Positions 34,729-44,509 are shown, counted from the stretch's first letter. The stretch: DNA of 64,000 nt from Nitrospira sp. (GCA_024998625.1 JACOEL010000020.1:26901-90900); one strand, 5' to 3'. The notes: generated by a model from the letters alone, not told the origin. Numbers and translations: made by a program.

Positions 34729-37700
34729 CTACTTGGCCGCGACAGGAATCGCGTGCGCAACCGGCTGCTCAACCTCGGCACTCTTGGTGCCGGCGCTCGC
34801 GCCAGCCAATGGCAGCAGTCGCGTATCACCGGACGGCAATACCCGCACATAGCCCCACTGTCCGGACTGCGAGTACGGCAAGCGCTGGTTGCTGTACACA
34901 TAATCCCCGGGCAAACGATACATTCCACCCGCCGAGGGGAGGAACGCGTCGATCGTCTCGGAGCCGGAGAACTCCACGACACTAATCAGGTCAGCGCCCC
35001 GCATAAACGGCTCGATCGGCCATTCGTGCTTCTCAACGCTGAACATGCCGTTCTGCTCGTTGCTGACACCCAATACATGGATGCGCACCGGGTCACCGGC
35101 ATGCGCTTCGATGAGCGGGGTCGCCGGATCTTCCGGCTTGTCCGCCTTACAAGGTTGGAACACCTTGCCGAGCGAGCAGCCCTGCTCTTCACGGAACTTG
35201 TACGGTTCCGACCGGTAGTTGACGCCGGTCAAACCCGCCACGTTCTGCACGTAGGGCATGAAGCTCGTGCCGATGATGTTGTCTTCATCCTGGAAGAACA
35301 ACGCCACGTCACGATAATTTGCCCGCATTTCATTGCCCGGCACCGAGTGATCGATGATGACATCGGCCGCCCAGGCATTCTTATTGGACAAATCCGCACC
35401 GGTCTTGGGATCACGATATTTCGATCCCTTTGGCCCGACCACGACGGCACCGAACAACCCGTTCCGCGGATTGGTCATCACATTGCCCCAATCCCACACC
35501 AACGAGGTCGTCTCGCCGTTGAACGGATCGGCGTAGTAGGTGTAGTCCCGCTCGCCCCCCGGTGCGACCGTCTGGTCACCCGGATTGTTCCCTACGTTCG
35601 CGCCCATGGAATCCTTCGGATCGAAGGCCAGGCCGATCGCAGAGAAGGAGGCCTTGCTGTCCTTCATCTTGTTCTTCAAATGCACCTTGACGCAATCACC
35701 GCTGTTCACACGCAGCGTCAGCGGCATCGGGTGTGCCCCGCCGGCCACTTTCGCGGTGTCTTCTTCCAACGCATAGATCTTCGCTTCAGCGTTGGTCATG
35801 AGGATCCGCCGCTCAAAGTCCACTTCGATGGATTCCGGCGCCTTGGCATTGAACTTCATGCCGGCGTAGTCCATCGCGACGACGTTGAACTGCTTCACGG
35901 GAGCATCGGCAGGACAGACCGGTAGAGGCTTCGGCATCTCGCCCTTGTTGGAGAAGCCCGCGGGCAACTTCTTCAAATCAGCCTGCTCCTTATCCAACAC
36001 CCGGATGATGCCCCAGCCACCCTCGGAGAACTTCGAGGATCGACCGTTGAAGTGAATGTAATCGCCGGCTTGATGTCGTGATCCACCCGCCTCAGGAACC
36101 ACCAGGTCATACCGCTCGGCGATACCGATATGGATGGAATTCTTCCGATTGGCATCCGACGCATACCGCTCGGTCCAGAACGTGTGGCCGGACAGGGTCC
36201 AGACCATCGACTCGTTCATGAGGGTGTGCAGCAGACGGAAGACCATCGTGTCACCGACATAGGCACGCAAGGTCGGCGTGTACGGATCACCGTGGACCAG
36301 GCTGCTGAAAATCTGTGACGAATCAGGGTTGGTCGCCAACCGTTGCGCAACCGGCGCCGCCCTGAAATTCAAGCCGCTGCCGGTGGTATGCGTACCACCG
36401 TTCAAGAACGGCATCGGTGTCATATAGATCTTCTCCGGCATCATGAACGAGACGGTCTTTCCTGCCTCGAGCGCAACTTCGATCGGCTGCCCGGGAGGAT
36501 TGCCCGCCGTCACGATGTTGACGGTGTGCGGCACGGTGTCGTGCACTTGGACCATCAATTCACGGAAGCTGTTGTTCACGCCATGACCAACCGGCTCGTT
36601 CGTGTGAATGTCCGCGATCGGTCCGCTGCGGATCAATTTTCCAGTCTTTGGATCATGATAAGTCGATCCAACCGGTTCGGCGATGAAGGTGCCGAAGCCG
36701 CCGTGCGGCCAGGTGGTCGCACCGAACGCATGGTCGTGCCAGAACACCGTCCCCACGTCCGCATCGACCCAGAACCGCTGACGCACGAACTCGACCGTGA
36801 CGATGTCATTGGCCGGGTGATCGTTTTTCAGCCCTTTGGCCAACGTAATCGTATTGCCGCTGATGGCCTTGATGCGGGAGATTTCATTCCCCTTCACATT
36901 GTCGGCACCAACAAGCAGCAGTGTCCCGACATGGAACTGCTTGGCATTCTTCACCGTGATCGTGTTCGCGCCCTTCTTAGCGGCGGCGGTCACGACGGTG
37001 TTCATCGGGGCGGGAAGCCCCTTCGCATTCTTCTTCTCCAGCATCGTGAACGGACGCACGGATTGCTCATAGGAGAATCCGGTGATCACACCGTCGGAGG
37101 CTTGGTTGTCGAACTGCAGGAAATGCCAGTGGGTGTTGATCTTCGACGACTGGAAGTTGGTGTAGTCATCGTCGTCCCACTCGCTGGTCAGGGTCCAGTC
37201 CACGCAATCGTAGATGTTGCCGCGGACGACCAGCGGATACTTCAAATCATCGTTCTTCCGAATCTCCGCCTCTTCTTCATGCAAGACATAGATCAAGCCG
37301 TTCGGATCGATGACCGGCGGCTCCTTGCCCGTTTTCTTGGCGATGGTGATCGGGAGCTTGATGAAGTGCACGTTGTAGTGTTTCCGGCCCGCATTCTCCG
37401 GGCAGAGACTCCAGTTACCGTTTTCACCGGGCAGGGCCTGATCGACGCTTTCCTCGCCGTTGGCATCCCGGCGGATCATCTCCAACCAGGGCGCACCCAC
37501 ATGGTTCGGGGAGAACATGACGCGTCTCCCGAAATGCGGGGTGAGGTGAGGCCAGGCGACTTTACCGGTCAACGGCTCGAATGTGATCGGGTGCCGCTTG
37601 CCCGGATGGGTCGACTTATACTTCGGATTGTCGATCGCGCTTTCCGGTTCGCTCAATGCACGGGTGCCTTCCCAGGCCCAATCCAACACCGTGGCATCGT

Positions 37701-39594
37701 AGGACACGGTCTGTCCCTTTTCGTCGTTCTTGTGTCCCGGCTTGCCCATCGTCGGGAGCTGCATCTCGACCCAGTCCTTGATCGTGACGGTGGCCGGATT
37801 GGACTTCCAATCGCTCTTGCCCTTCTCGACGATCTTGAAGGACTTGCCGAACCAATCCACGGTCTGACCGACTAACTTGTCCGACGTGATCGGCCCCTTG
37901 ATGCGACCTTTCCGATCGGGCAACTCAAGCAGATCCGGCATGACGTCATTACGCATGTCGCCCTGTTGAAGGGTGTTGTAGACCCGCCAGTATCCCCACA
38001 TGCCCGCCACATAATGGTGCGCCACGTGGCAATGGAACAGGAAATCGCCGGCCAACTGCTGGCACAACCCGGAGCCGCACTCCGTCTCGAGGTCCAACGC
38101 TTCCGACGGCCCGATGACTTCGACGTCGACACGATCCGTCTTGGCACGGATCACCGGATACTTGACCGGTCCGTTTCCAGCGGTCGTCCACAGATTCATG
38201 TCATCGATGGCGCGCGGGCTGCGCGGCCACCGGATGGTGCCGCCATGCGGATGGTGGCTATGGAACACTTCCGATCCGCCATGGACCAGGCGGAACTTCG
38301 CCGGGTCGCCCATGTACGAGCGCGGGATCGTGGGAGACGGATCCCCGAAGGTGTACGAGCTGTAGCCCATCGACTCGTCTTCGAATCCGAAGTACTCGTG
38401 CTGCACGTGCATATTGTTGATTCCGAACGGCTCGCTGCGATAGTTGATCGCACGACCGCCGGGGCGATAGGCGTCGGTCAGCGGGTCACGCTGAGGAAGA
38501 AAGTCGCCTTTCTTATTGACGGGGCGGAAGGCTTCGTCGCCGACCTCGTGATAGTACAGGACAAATTCACGGAAGTCCGGACCGGTCCCGTTCTTGATCA
38601 TGACCTGCCAGCCGCTCGAGGCGGGCGTGGGCGCCCCGCTCCCCAACGCTTCCAGGTATTCGGATCCGCGCGGCTCGACGACAAAGGACCCGAAGAGGCC
38701 CATCACGGTCAACTCGCGGTCATTGGCGAACGTATGGAATTGCCGGACACCTTCCTGGGTGCTCGGATGAATGTACCATTCGAACTCTCCGCTCTTATCC
38801 TTCTGGACGATGCTGTCGGAGTTCGTGGTGGCGGCTGCGGCACCGGTGGCGCTCACCACCATGCTGGAGCCATGGATGTGAAGGCTGACGTCCTCGCCGC
38901 CTTCCAACTTGTTGCTCAACTTGATCTTGACGCAATCCCCCTGGTTGCCGCGAATCGTCAGCGGCTGAATCCACTGGGCTTGCACGCCGGGAATCACCGC
39001 GCCGGGGTCAAAGCCTTCCTTCTCGCGCGCTTCCCGATTCTTCGTTTCTTCCGCCCGAACCTTGTCGAGATTTTCATCCAGTGTGTACATATAGCCTGGA
39101 TAAAAATCGAGCCACTGGTTGAGCGTGATCTCGACGTTGATCGCCGAGACATTGTATTGCTTGACCGGTGCGGAGGCCGGGCATTTCCCGCCTCCCGCAA
39201 GTGCCACTGGCTCCACTCGTGGGTCGGACATCAACAGGAGGTCCTGACCGCCTGCTCCATATTGGTGCATCATGGTCTGGGTATTGAACATACCCGTATT
39301 GACCTGCTGCGCCTGCGGGTCATGGGTCAAATGCTCCATGATCCGTTGGTGCTGCTGCTCAACCATCGCAGAACGCTCCGGCTTTCCAGCCATCGCATCT
39401 TCGACGATCGTCTGCCCCTTCAACTTCTCCGCCCAAGACGGGAGCTGATGAGACATCGCTGTTTGTTGCGGCGCCGCATGGTCCACATGCGGCTGAGTTT
39501 CAGCCGATGCGGTCAGCGGAAGACACACAAGCGCACCACCAGCGATAACGCTGAGGGCGCGCGATGTGACACGAGTGAACCAATGACAATCCAT
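34729..39594 (-). CDS. Giant periplasmic multicopper oxidase (1621 aa)
   Basis: A strong AAGGAGG precedes ATG 39594. The signal peptide ends near TASA (about 30). The protein is large enough for about six cupredoxin domains. Copper motifs are HSHHPHGG (H445-H450), HCHVAHHYVAGM (H521, C522, H523, H527, M532), the canonical type-1/type-3 HCH-x3-H-x4-M, then HWHF (H822, H824) and WHDH (H953, H955). One complete set for T1 and the trinuclear centre is therefore present, but in the order III-IV-I-II. The last ~500 residues have cupredoxin-like repeats (SGDCVKVHLKNKM) without ligands. Substrate unknown; large oxidases of this kind include Mn(II) oxidases. Residue-level ligand assignment is by eye. 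Confidence 0.88.
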   Translation of the reverse strand: MDCHWFTRVTSRALSVIAGGALVCLPLTASAETQPHVDHAAPQQTAMSHQLPSWAEKLKGQTIVEDAMAGKPERSAMVEQQHQRIMEHLTHDPQAQQVNTGMFNTQTMMHQYGAGGQDLLLMSDPRVEPVALAGGGKCPASAPVKQYNVSAINVEITLNQWLDFYPGYMYTLDENLDKVRAEETKNREAREKEGFDPGAVIPGVQAQWIQPLTIRGNQGDCVKIKLSNKLEGGEDVSLHIHGSSMVVSATGAAAATTNSDSIVQKDKSGEFEWYIHPSTQEGVRQFHTFANDRELTVMGLFGSFVVEPRGSEYLEALGSGAPTPASSGWQVMIKNGTGPDFREFVLYYHEVGDEAFRPVNKKGDFLPQRDPLTDAYRPGGRAINYRSEPFGINNMHVQHEYFGFEDESMGYSSYTFGDPSPTIPRSYMGDPAKFRLVHGGSEVFHSHHPHGGTIRWPRSPRAIDDMNLWTTAGNGPVKYPVIRAKTDRVDVEVIGPSEALDLETECGSGLCQQLAGDFLFHCHVAHHYVAGMWGYWRVYNTLQQGDMRNDVMPDLLELPDRKGRIKGPITSDKLVGQTVDWFGKSFKIVEKGKSDWKSNPATVTIKDWVEMQLPTMGKPGHKNDEKGQTVSYDATVLDWAWEGTRALSEPESAIDNPKYKSTHPGKRHPITFEPLTGKVAWPHLTPHFGRRVMFSPNHVGAPWLEMIRRDANGEESVDQALPGENGNWSLCPENAGRKHYNVHFIKLPITIAKKTGKEPPVIDPNGLIYVLHEEEAEIRKNDDLKYPLVVRGNIYDCVDWTLTSEWDDDDYTNFQSSKINTHWHFLQFDNQASDGVITGFSYEQSVRPFTMLEKKNAKGLPAPMNTVVTAAAKKGANTITVKNAKQFHVGTLLLVGADNVKGNEISRIKAISGNTITLAKGLKNDHPANDIVTVEFVRQRFWVDADVGTVFWHDHAFGATTWPHGGFGTFIAEPVGSTYHDPKTGKLIRSGPIADIHTNEPVGHGVNNSFRELMVQVHDTVPHTVNIVTAGNPPGQPIEVALEAGKTVSFMMPEKIYMTPMPFLNGGTHTTGSGLNFRAAPVAQRLATNPDSSQIFSSLVHGDPYTPTLRAYVGDTMVFRLLHTLMNESMVWTLSGHTFWTERYASDANRKNSIHIGIAERYDLVVPEAGGSRHQAGDYIHFNGRSSKFSEGGWGIIRVLDKEQADLKKLPAGFSNKGEMPKPLPVCPADAPVKQFNVVAMDYAGMKFNAKAPESIEVDFERRILMTNAEAKIYALEEDTAKVAGGAHPMPLTLRVNSGDCVKVHLKNKMKDSKASFSAIGLAFDPKDSMGANVGNNPGDQTVAPGGERDYTYYADPFNGETTSLVWDWGNVMTNPRNGLFGAVVVGPKGSKYRDPKTGADLSNKNAWAADVIIDHSVPGNEMRANYRDVALFFQDEDNIIGTSFMPYVQNVAGLTGVNYRSEPYKFREEQGCSLGKVFQPCKADKPEDPATPLIEAHAGDPVRIHVLGVSNEQNGMFSVEKHEWPIEPFMRGADLISVVEFSGSETIDAFLPSAGGMYRLPGDYVYSNQRLPYSQSGQWGYVRVLPSGDTRLLPLAGASAGTKSAEVEQPVAHAIPVAAK

Positions 39595-39947
39595 GGACCG
39601 GCCTCCTTGGATAGAGTTTGGAAAGAAACGATGAAAAGTTATGAGCGCTTACGATCAGAACATAACAACCTCAACACTACAGATACGCCTTCTGGTTGTA
39701 ATCCTGCGGCATCACGCACGCAGAGCACTCCCTTGAAAAACAAGTGCCGGAGATTACTGAAGTCATCCGGCTCTGTCAACCCCCTCACCTGCTCGCACAA
39801 CAGGGGATGCCAAACCGTCGTGCGCTCACTTGATCGAGTTCAATACTCCTTCTCTCTCAGAGCGAACGCGAGATTGCCGTGCCTCATCACGCCAACAACA
39901 TTTCCCGGTCCATTGTCTCTCTTCCGCAACTTGGGGCATAATGACCC
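39595..39947. other. Divergent intergenic region, 353 bp
   Basis: Lies between the multicopper oxidase (minus) and KimA-like transporter (plus). Apart from the oxidase Shine-Dalgarno at its left edge and a possible promoter at 39913-39942, I see no gene, repeat or strong hairpin. Confidence 0.6.
39913..39942 (+). promoter_or_regulatory. Possible promoter giving a leaderless KimA-like mRNA
   Basis: TTGTCT (39913-39918) and CATAAT (39937-39942) are 18 bp apart. The -10 box ends five bases before ATG 39948, so transcription would start at or next to the start codon. Confidence 0.38.
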
Positions 39948-41762
39948 ATGATCTTGAAACGCTGGCTTGTCGGCCTGCCACTCAAGACGAAGGAAGCCGC
40001 TCACGAACGCCTTTCTAAGCGACTCGCCCTAGCCGTCTTTTCCTCCGATGCCTTGTCCTCGGTGGCCTACGCCACGGAGGAAATTCTGCTCGTCCTGACC
40101 CTGGCCGGCACAGCCATGGTCGGCTACTCCATCCCGCTCAGCCTCTCGATCATCGGCCTACTGATTATTCTGACGATGTCCTATCGGCAGATTATTTTCG
40201 AATATCCGGAGGGCGGCGGCGCCTACATTGTGGGCAAGTCAAACCTCGGCGAATGGCCGGGACTGGTCGCCGCCGCAGCGTTGATGATCGACTATGTCTT
40301 GACCGTGGCCGTCAGCGTCGCGGCCGGAATGGCCGCGCTCACCTCAGCCGTTCCGGCGCTCCTTCCCCATCGTGAGGCTCTCTGCGTCGCCGCCATCCTT
40401 CTGGTGACGGTCGTCAACTTGCGAGGTGTCCGCGAGTCGGGGCAGTTCTTCGCTGTGCCGACCTATATCTTCATCGCAACCATCGCGTCCATGCTCGGCG
40501 TCGGCGCCGTCCAGATCCTGCTCGGCCATGCGGCACGTGTCGAACCGCTCCCCAGCATGGCGCCCACTGAGCCGTTGACGCTGTTTCTCCTGCTTCGCGC
40601 GTTTTCTTCCGGCTGTACCGCGCTCACTGGCGTTGAGGTCATCTCGAACGGGGTCTCTGCGTTCAAGAAGCCCGAACCGAAAAACGCCGCATTTACCATG
40701 ATCGGCATGGCGGCGATTCTCGGCACCATGTTCATCGGCATCAGCGCCATGGCCTACTACTTCGGAATCGTGCCCAAAGACGATGAGACCGTGGTCTCTC
40801 AAATCGCACACGCCACCTTCGGAACAGGCCCGCTGTATTTTCTCGTGCAGGCATCGACCATGATCATTTTGATTCTGGCCGCCAATAGCAGTTTCAACGG
40901 ATTTCCGCGCCTGGCCTCGATCCTGGCCCGCGACAGCTATATGCCGCACCAAATGTCCATGATGGGCGACCGGCTTGTCTTCTCGAACGGCGTCATCATT
41001 CTCGGCGTCTTCTCCTGCCTGCTGATCGTCCTATTCAACGGCGACACCCATGCGCTGATCCCCTTGTATGCCGTGGGCGTCTTCCTGTCCTTCACGATCT
41101 CCCAAGCCGGAATGGTGAAACGCTGGCTCGTCAAGAAGGGACCGCACTGGGAAAAGAAACTGCTGGTCAACGGCATCGGCGCCGTGACCACCGCCATCGC
41201 CACATTGATTATTGCCAGCACCAAATTCGCTCATGGCGCATGGATCGTCATCGTGCTCATCCCGCTGCTCATTACGTTTTTTCGCGCGATCCGCTCCCAC
41301 TACAAGGCCGTCTCGGAACAGGTCGCCCTATCCCGGGGACACCGTCCCCCCCTGCCCCGGCGTAATATCGTCGTGCTCCCAATCGGCGGAGTCAATCGAG
41401 CCGTCATTCGCGCCGTAGACTATGCGCGGAGCCGCTCAGGAGATATCCGTGCGGTTCTTGTCGACGTGGACCCGGAAGAAACCGCCCGGGTGGAAATTCA
41501 ATGGGCCCAGTGGGGTTGCGGCGTACCGCTGACGGTGCTGCCCTCTCCTTACCGGTCAGTATTGAGCTCCTTACTCGATTATCTCGAACAGGTGTTGCAG
41601 AAGGATCAGGAATGTTGGGTCACAGTGGTGATCCCGGAAATTCTGCCCGCCCGTTGGTGGCAGAATATCCTGCACAATCAACGGGCCTTCATGCTGAAAG
41701 GCGCCCTCCTGTTTAAGGATCGCGTCATCCTAACCGACGTGCCTTACCACCTCACGAGGTGA
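39948..41762 (+). CDS. kimA: KimA-like APC-family potassium/amino-acid transporter
   Basis: A 604-aa protein with twelve predicted helices up to about residue 450 and a C-terminal cytoplasmic domain with VRAVLVDVDPEET. The N-terminal block (LPLKTKEAAHERLSKRLALAVFSSDALSSVAYATEE), followed by SYRQIIFEYPEGGGAYIV and DYVLTVAVSVAAG, matches the KimA (YdaO) K+ importer group of the APC superfamily in length and sequence as I remember it. Likely a proton-coupled K+ uptake system; amino-acid transport remains possible. No Shine-Dalgarno lies ahead of the ATG. The stop overlaps the next gene by GTGA. Confidence 0.78.
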   Translation: MILKRWLVGLPLKTKEAAHERLSKRLALAVFSSDALSSVAYATEEILLVLTLAGTAMVGYSIPLSLSIIGLLIILTMSYRQIIFEYPEGGGAYIVGKSNLGEWPGLVAAAALMIDYVLTVAVSVAAGMAALTSAVPALLPHREALCVAAILLVTVVNLRGVRESGQFFAVPTYIFIATIASMLGVGAVQILLGHAARVEPLPSMAPTEPLTLFLLLRAFSSGCTALTGVEVISNGVSAFKKPEPKNAAFTMIGMAAILGTMFIGISAMAYYFGIVPKDDETVVSQIAHATFGTGPLYFLVQASTMIILILAANSSFNGFPRLASILARDSYMPHQMSMMGDRLVFSNGVIILGVFSCLLIVLFNGDTHALIPLYAVGVFLSFTISQAGMVKRWLVKKGPHWEKKLLVNGIGAVTTAIATLIIASTKFAHGAWIVIVLIPLLITFFRAIRSHYKAVSEQVALSRGHRPPLPRRNIVVLPIGGVNRAVIRAVDYARSRSGDIRAVLVDVDPEETARVEIQWAQWGCGVPLTVLPSPYRSVLSSLLDYLEQVLQKDQECWVTVVIPEILPARWWQNILHNQRAFMLKGALLFKDRVILTDVPYHLTR

Positions 41763-42886
41763 GCATGCGACATACACTATCCCGAGGCTCAGTGAACAGA
41801 CGGAACACCGGAGCATGCGGACTTGCGCTCACCCTTTTGCTGTGCGTGCAGGCGGGGCCGGTATTGGCCTTTAAGATTGTCGCTCCGGCCGACGGTGCAA
41901 TCTTGACCTCCGGCCAGGCAGTTCCTGTCGAGGTTGAAGCAGGGAGGGAGGCCGGCCTCATCGAAGTCCGCTATTACTGGTATCCGGAGCAGACCGAGGC
42001 CCTGGTAGAACAGGGGGAAGATCGGGCCGGGAAGGCTTCGCAAGGAAGCATGGCCACAGAGAAGTATTGGCAGAAAGACAGCATCACCGGGGCGCCTGTC
42101 GTAGCCCTGCCTGCGTTGACCTCCACCGTCGATCGCGTGCCCCCTTATGGCGGCGCATTGCCTGTCCCCTCAGACGCCATCGGCCGCATGCGACTCCTGG
42201 CCATCGCCGATATTTCACAAGGCCGCCTTGGCCGCAAAACCATGTTCGATGAGGTCTTCGTCACCGTCCAGCCTGCAGCCGACCTGCTCTCGATCGATTT
42301 TGAGACGGAAAAACCACTGCAGCTTGGTCGTACGGGACAATCTTCCGCCTACGGGCACGTCGATTCCCTCGGCAAAATCTTCGAACTCCCCGTCGTGGGT
42401 GAATTTGCCGACGGGGTCCTACGCCCCCTCTCATCGCCCAGTGCCGGCACAAAGTACAGCTCCGGCGACAACCATATTCTCAAAGTCTTGCCGGAGGGCC
42501 TGCTCCAGATTGTCGGCAACGGCAAAACCTCACTCACCGTGACGAACCGCGGCAAACAAGCGACGCTCGACGTGCGCGTGGAGGTCAATCCCGAGCCGAA
42601 CGAACCCCCGGTTGCCGACGCCGGCCCCGCCAAAACGGTCAAGGCCGGCACCAAGGTGCGATTGAATGGATTACAGAGTCGAGACCCGGAGGGTGAAGCC
42701 CTATTCTACGCCTGGAGTCAGGTGCGCGGCAGCAAAGTCGCGATGCTCGACGTCAACATGGCCGAACCCTCGTTTACCGCGCCCTACGTGTCAGAAACCC
42801 GCACCTTTCGCTTTAAGCTGCGCGTGACGGATAAAAAGGGTGCCGATAGTGTGCCGGCGTATGTGGACGTCACCGTCGAGCCCTGA
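41759..42886 (+). CDS. Exported Ig/PKD-domain protein
   Basis: A 375-aa protein. The GTG start at 41759 overlaps the transporter stop as GTGA; ATG 41765 or GTG 41792 are alternatives, the last giving a compact signal peptide ending GPVLA. It has a bacterial Ig-like domain (about 38-180) with IVAPADGAILTSGQAVPVEVEA, a middle beta region (about 180-275), and a C-terminal PKD/cadherin-like domain (about 283-375) with VADAGPAKTVKAGTKVRLNGLQS and a DxxG-type FRFKLRVTDKKGAD. Probably a periplasmic or surface structural protein; no catalytic site was seen. Confidence 0.8.
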   Translation: MSMRHTLSRGSVNRRNTGACGLALTLLLCVQAGPVLAFKIVAPADGAILTSGQAVPVEVEAGREAGLIEVRYYWYPEQTEALVEQGEDRAGKASQGSMATEKYWQKDSITGAPVVALPALTSTVDRVPPYGGALPVPSDAIGRMRLLAIADISQGRLGRKTMFDEVFVTVQPAADLLSIDFETEKPLQLGRTGQSSAYGHVDSLGKIFELPVVGEFADGVLRPLSSPSAGTKYSSGDNHILKVLPEGLLQIVGNGKTSLTVTNRGKQATLDVRVEVNPEPNEPPVADAGPAKTVKAGTKVRLNGLQSRDPEGEALFYAWSQVRGSKVAMLDVNMAEPSFTAPYVSETRTFRFKLRVTDKKGADSVPAYVDVTVEP

Positions 42887-43012
42887 GCAGGCTGCTGAAA
42901 AAGGCCCCCAACTTCGTTCTCGGCTCGAATCAATCCTCAACGTAGCCAGAGGCTACGCCTCCGGTTTCTTCTCGCCTGCGGCCTCGTTGGATGACCTTTT
43001 TGAGCAACCTGC
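42887..43012. mobile_element. REP/MITE-like element, 126 bp
   Basis: Terminal inverted repeats of 18 bp, GCAGGCTGCTGAAAAAGG (42887-42904) and its near complement at 42995-43012, match at 16 of 18 positions. The interior holds a perfect hairpin CGTAGCC-AGA-GGCTACG (42941-42957). It begins on the base after the stop of the Ig/PKD gene and carries no ORF. The sequence type resembles intergenic repeats I remember from Nitrospira genomes. It may double as a transcription terminator. Confidence 0.72.
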
Positions 43013-43016
43013 AGAG

Positions 43017-43179
43017 TAGAACCTATCTCAAAATTGAAAAACGTCGTTGCGAGCGCGCGCAGTCTCCAGCGACCAAGCGAGTGGCACGCGCATTTTCAGC
43101 CAAATGCGATCTGTTGCACGGCAAGTCCCTGCGTTGAGTGAGCCCGACCACATCAAAATCGATTTGGAGATAGGTTCTA
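43017..43179. mobile_element. MITE with TA target duplication, 163 bp
   Basis: Terminal inverted repeats GAACCTATCTCAAAAT (43019-43034) and its complement with one mismatch (43162-43177). Each is flanked outside by TA (43017-43018 and 43178-43179), as expected for TA-targeting IS630/Tc1-like transposases. No coding capacity. It starts four bases after the preceding 126-bp element. Confidence 0.7.
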
Positions 43180-43205
43180 GTCACCACCACTCTTTTGAGC
43201 CTGAT

Positions 43206-44027
43206 TCAAGAAGCATCTTCTTCATGGTGTGATTTGTTCGCGCCAAGAAGTGGAGTCAAAGCTTTCAATGCCTGGCGGATCTGTTCCAACTTCTCCTTCT
43301 TATCTCCCTCAAAGAGTTGTGTGATCGACTCCAATGCAACAAGCAACATCTGAACATTCGTGAAAAGGACCATGTCGAGGTCGTCATGCTTAGGACCCCA
43401 ATCAAACGAACTGAGCTCACCATTCTCATCCTGAACCAGGAACGGATCGAGAGAAATCGGCACACAATGGACTTCTTCACTTAGTAAACGGTACTGCGTG
43501 TTGTAAAAATGGTGCAGCCCTGCCCGTTTGGCGATGGGTTCGACATCCAATTTCTTCAACCCATGTTGCTCAATCTCTTTTCTCAGAGTCTCCATGACTT
43601 CAGGAGTTGCATACTTTCTTAGGGACTCGAAGTTAGGATCTTGGGTTTCATGCGCGATCTTCATCCATTTCAGACTCTGAACTTTGCTTGATCCCAAATA
43701 TTCCAAGGGGAAGTCTTCCTTCTCACAAAGAAGTTTCAGGATAAAGAGTGATTCAACGACGCTTCTCAGTACAACCTTTGCCTCAAACAGCAACCCCTTT
43801 ATTCCCAGGATCACAACAGCTTCAAACCCATTTAGGAGTCGCAAAAACAGAGTAGCGGAAAGGAATTCCTGACGGTCTCGATTATGGACTTTCAGCTCGA
43901 ACTTAACGGCATGGGCAAGTTCATTGATGTCATGGGACAGCTCAAAAAACTTGGAGTATTGAGTTTGAACCGATTTTGAGAAGTCATCAATTGACGTGCC
44001 GAGGAAACCTTTCTCATCAAAATCCAT
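43206..44027 (-). CDS. DUF5677-like helical protein, probably acquired
   Basis: A 273-aa protein, mostly alpha-helical and without signal peptide. The middle (VVILGIKGLLFEAKVVLRSVVESLFILKLL) resembles the DUF5677/AbiV-like helical core found in accessory genes. The base composition is visibly more AT-rich than in the neighbours, with many TTC/TTT, AAA and CTT codons. It lies between two inverted-repeat elements and a toxin-antitoxin pair, so it is probably horizontally acquired. The function is unknown; a defence or stress role is a guess from context. Confidence 0.68.
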   Translation of the reverse strand: MDFDEKGFLGTSIDDFSKSVQTQYSKFFELSHDINELAHAVKFELKVHNRDRQEFLSATLFLRLLNGFEAVVILGIKGLLFEAKVVLRSVVESLFILKLLCEKEDFPLEYLGSSKVQSLKWMKIAHETQDPNFESLRKYATPEVMETLRKEIEQHGLKKLDVEPIAKRAGLHHFYNTQYRLLSEEVHCVPISLDPFLVQDENGELSSFDWGPKHDDLDMVLFTNVQMLLVALESITQLFEGDKKEKLEQIRQALKALTPLLGANKSHHEEDAS

Positions 44028-44110
44028 AGTTATTCCCCTGGAACGGTTCGTGACACTTTACTCAGCCTCACAAGCCTATACTCAGGCTTCTTCGCATGTC
44101 GGCTGAGAGA

Positions 44111-44506
44111 TTACTTTCGCTTGCCGATCTGAGCCCGTAGCCACTGCGTCAAGGCGTCCTTGCTCAATTCCCCAGCGGCAACCTGCCGAGTAACGACTTC
44201 CAGCCCTTGAGGAGCGGGCAATTTCTCAATGCCGTTGACGGGAAGAAACGCCAGCGCGGCCATCACTGCGGCCCGTTTATTCCCGTCTACGAAGGGATGA
44301 TTCTGCGCAATATGAAAGAGATATGCCGCGGCCATCGCGGCGACATCTTCATGGAGATACTCGCCGTCGAATTGCTGGCGAGGCATCGCGACGGCCGCAT
44401 CCAGAAGGCCATGATCCCTGACACCCTGCGAGCCTCCGTCGATTGCAATCGTATCGGCATGGAGAAACAGCGCATCCTCCACACCGAGAAAGATGAACTC
44501 TTTCAC
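44111..44506 (-). CDS. Doc-type (Fic fold) toxin
   Basis: A 131-aa protein of the death-on-curing family. The catalytic motif HPFVDGNKR (70-78) fits H-x-F-x-D/N-G-N-K-R, and ALFLHADTIAIDGGSQGVRDHGLLDAAVAMP at the N-terminus is typical of Doc. Doc toxins phosphorylate elongation factor Tu and stop translation. The gene starts three bases after the antitoxin stop. The active-site residues appear intact, so it is probably functional. Confidence 0.9.
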   Translation of the reverse strand: MKEFIFLGVEDALFLHADTIAIDGGSQGVRDHGLLDAAVAMPRQQFDGEYLHEDVAAMAAAYLFHIAQNHPFVDGNKRAAVMAALAFLPVNGIEKLPAPQGLEVVTRQVAAGELSKDALTQWLRAQIGKRK

Positions 44507-44509
44507 AGG

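Noticed and set aside
34516..35925. A 469-codon + strand frame crossing the oxidase terminator
   Set aside because: Runs through a terminator and antisense to two well-supported genes.
37966..39951. A 661-codon open frame on the + strand opposite the multicopper oxidase gene
   Set aside because: It is antisense to conserved copper motifs, has no family features and reflects GC-rich codon bias of the true gene.
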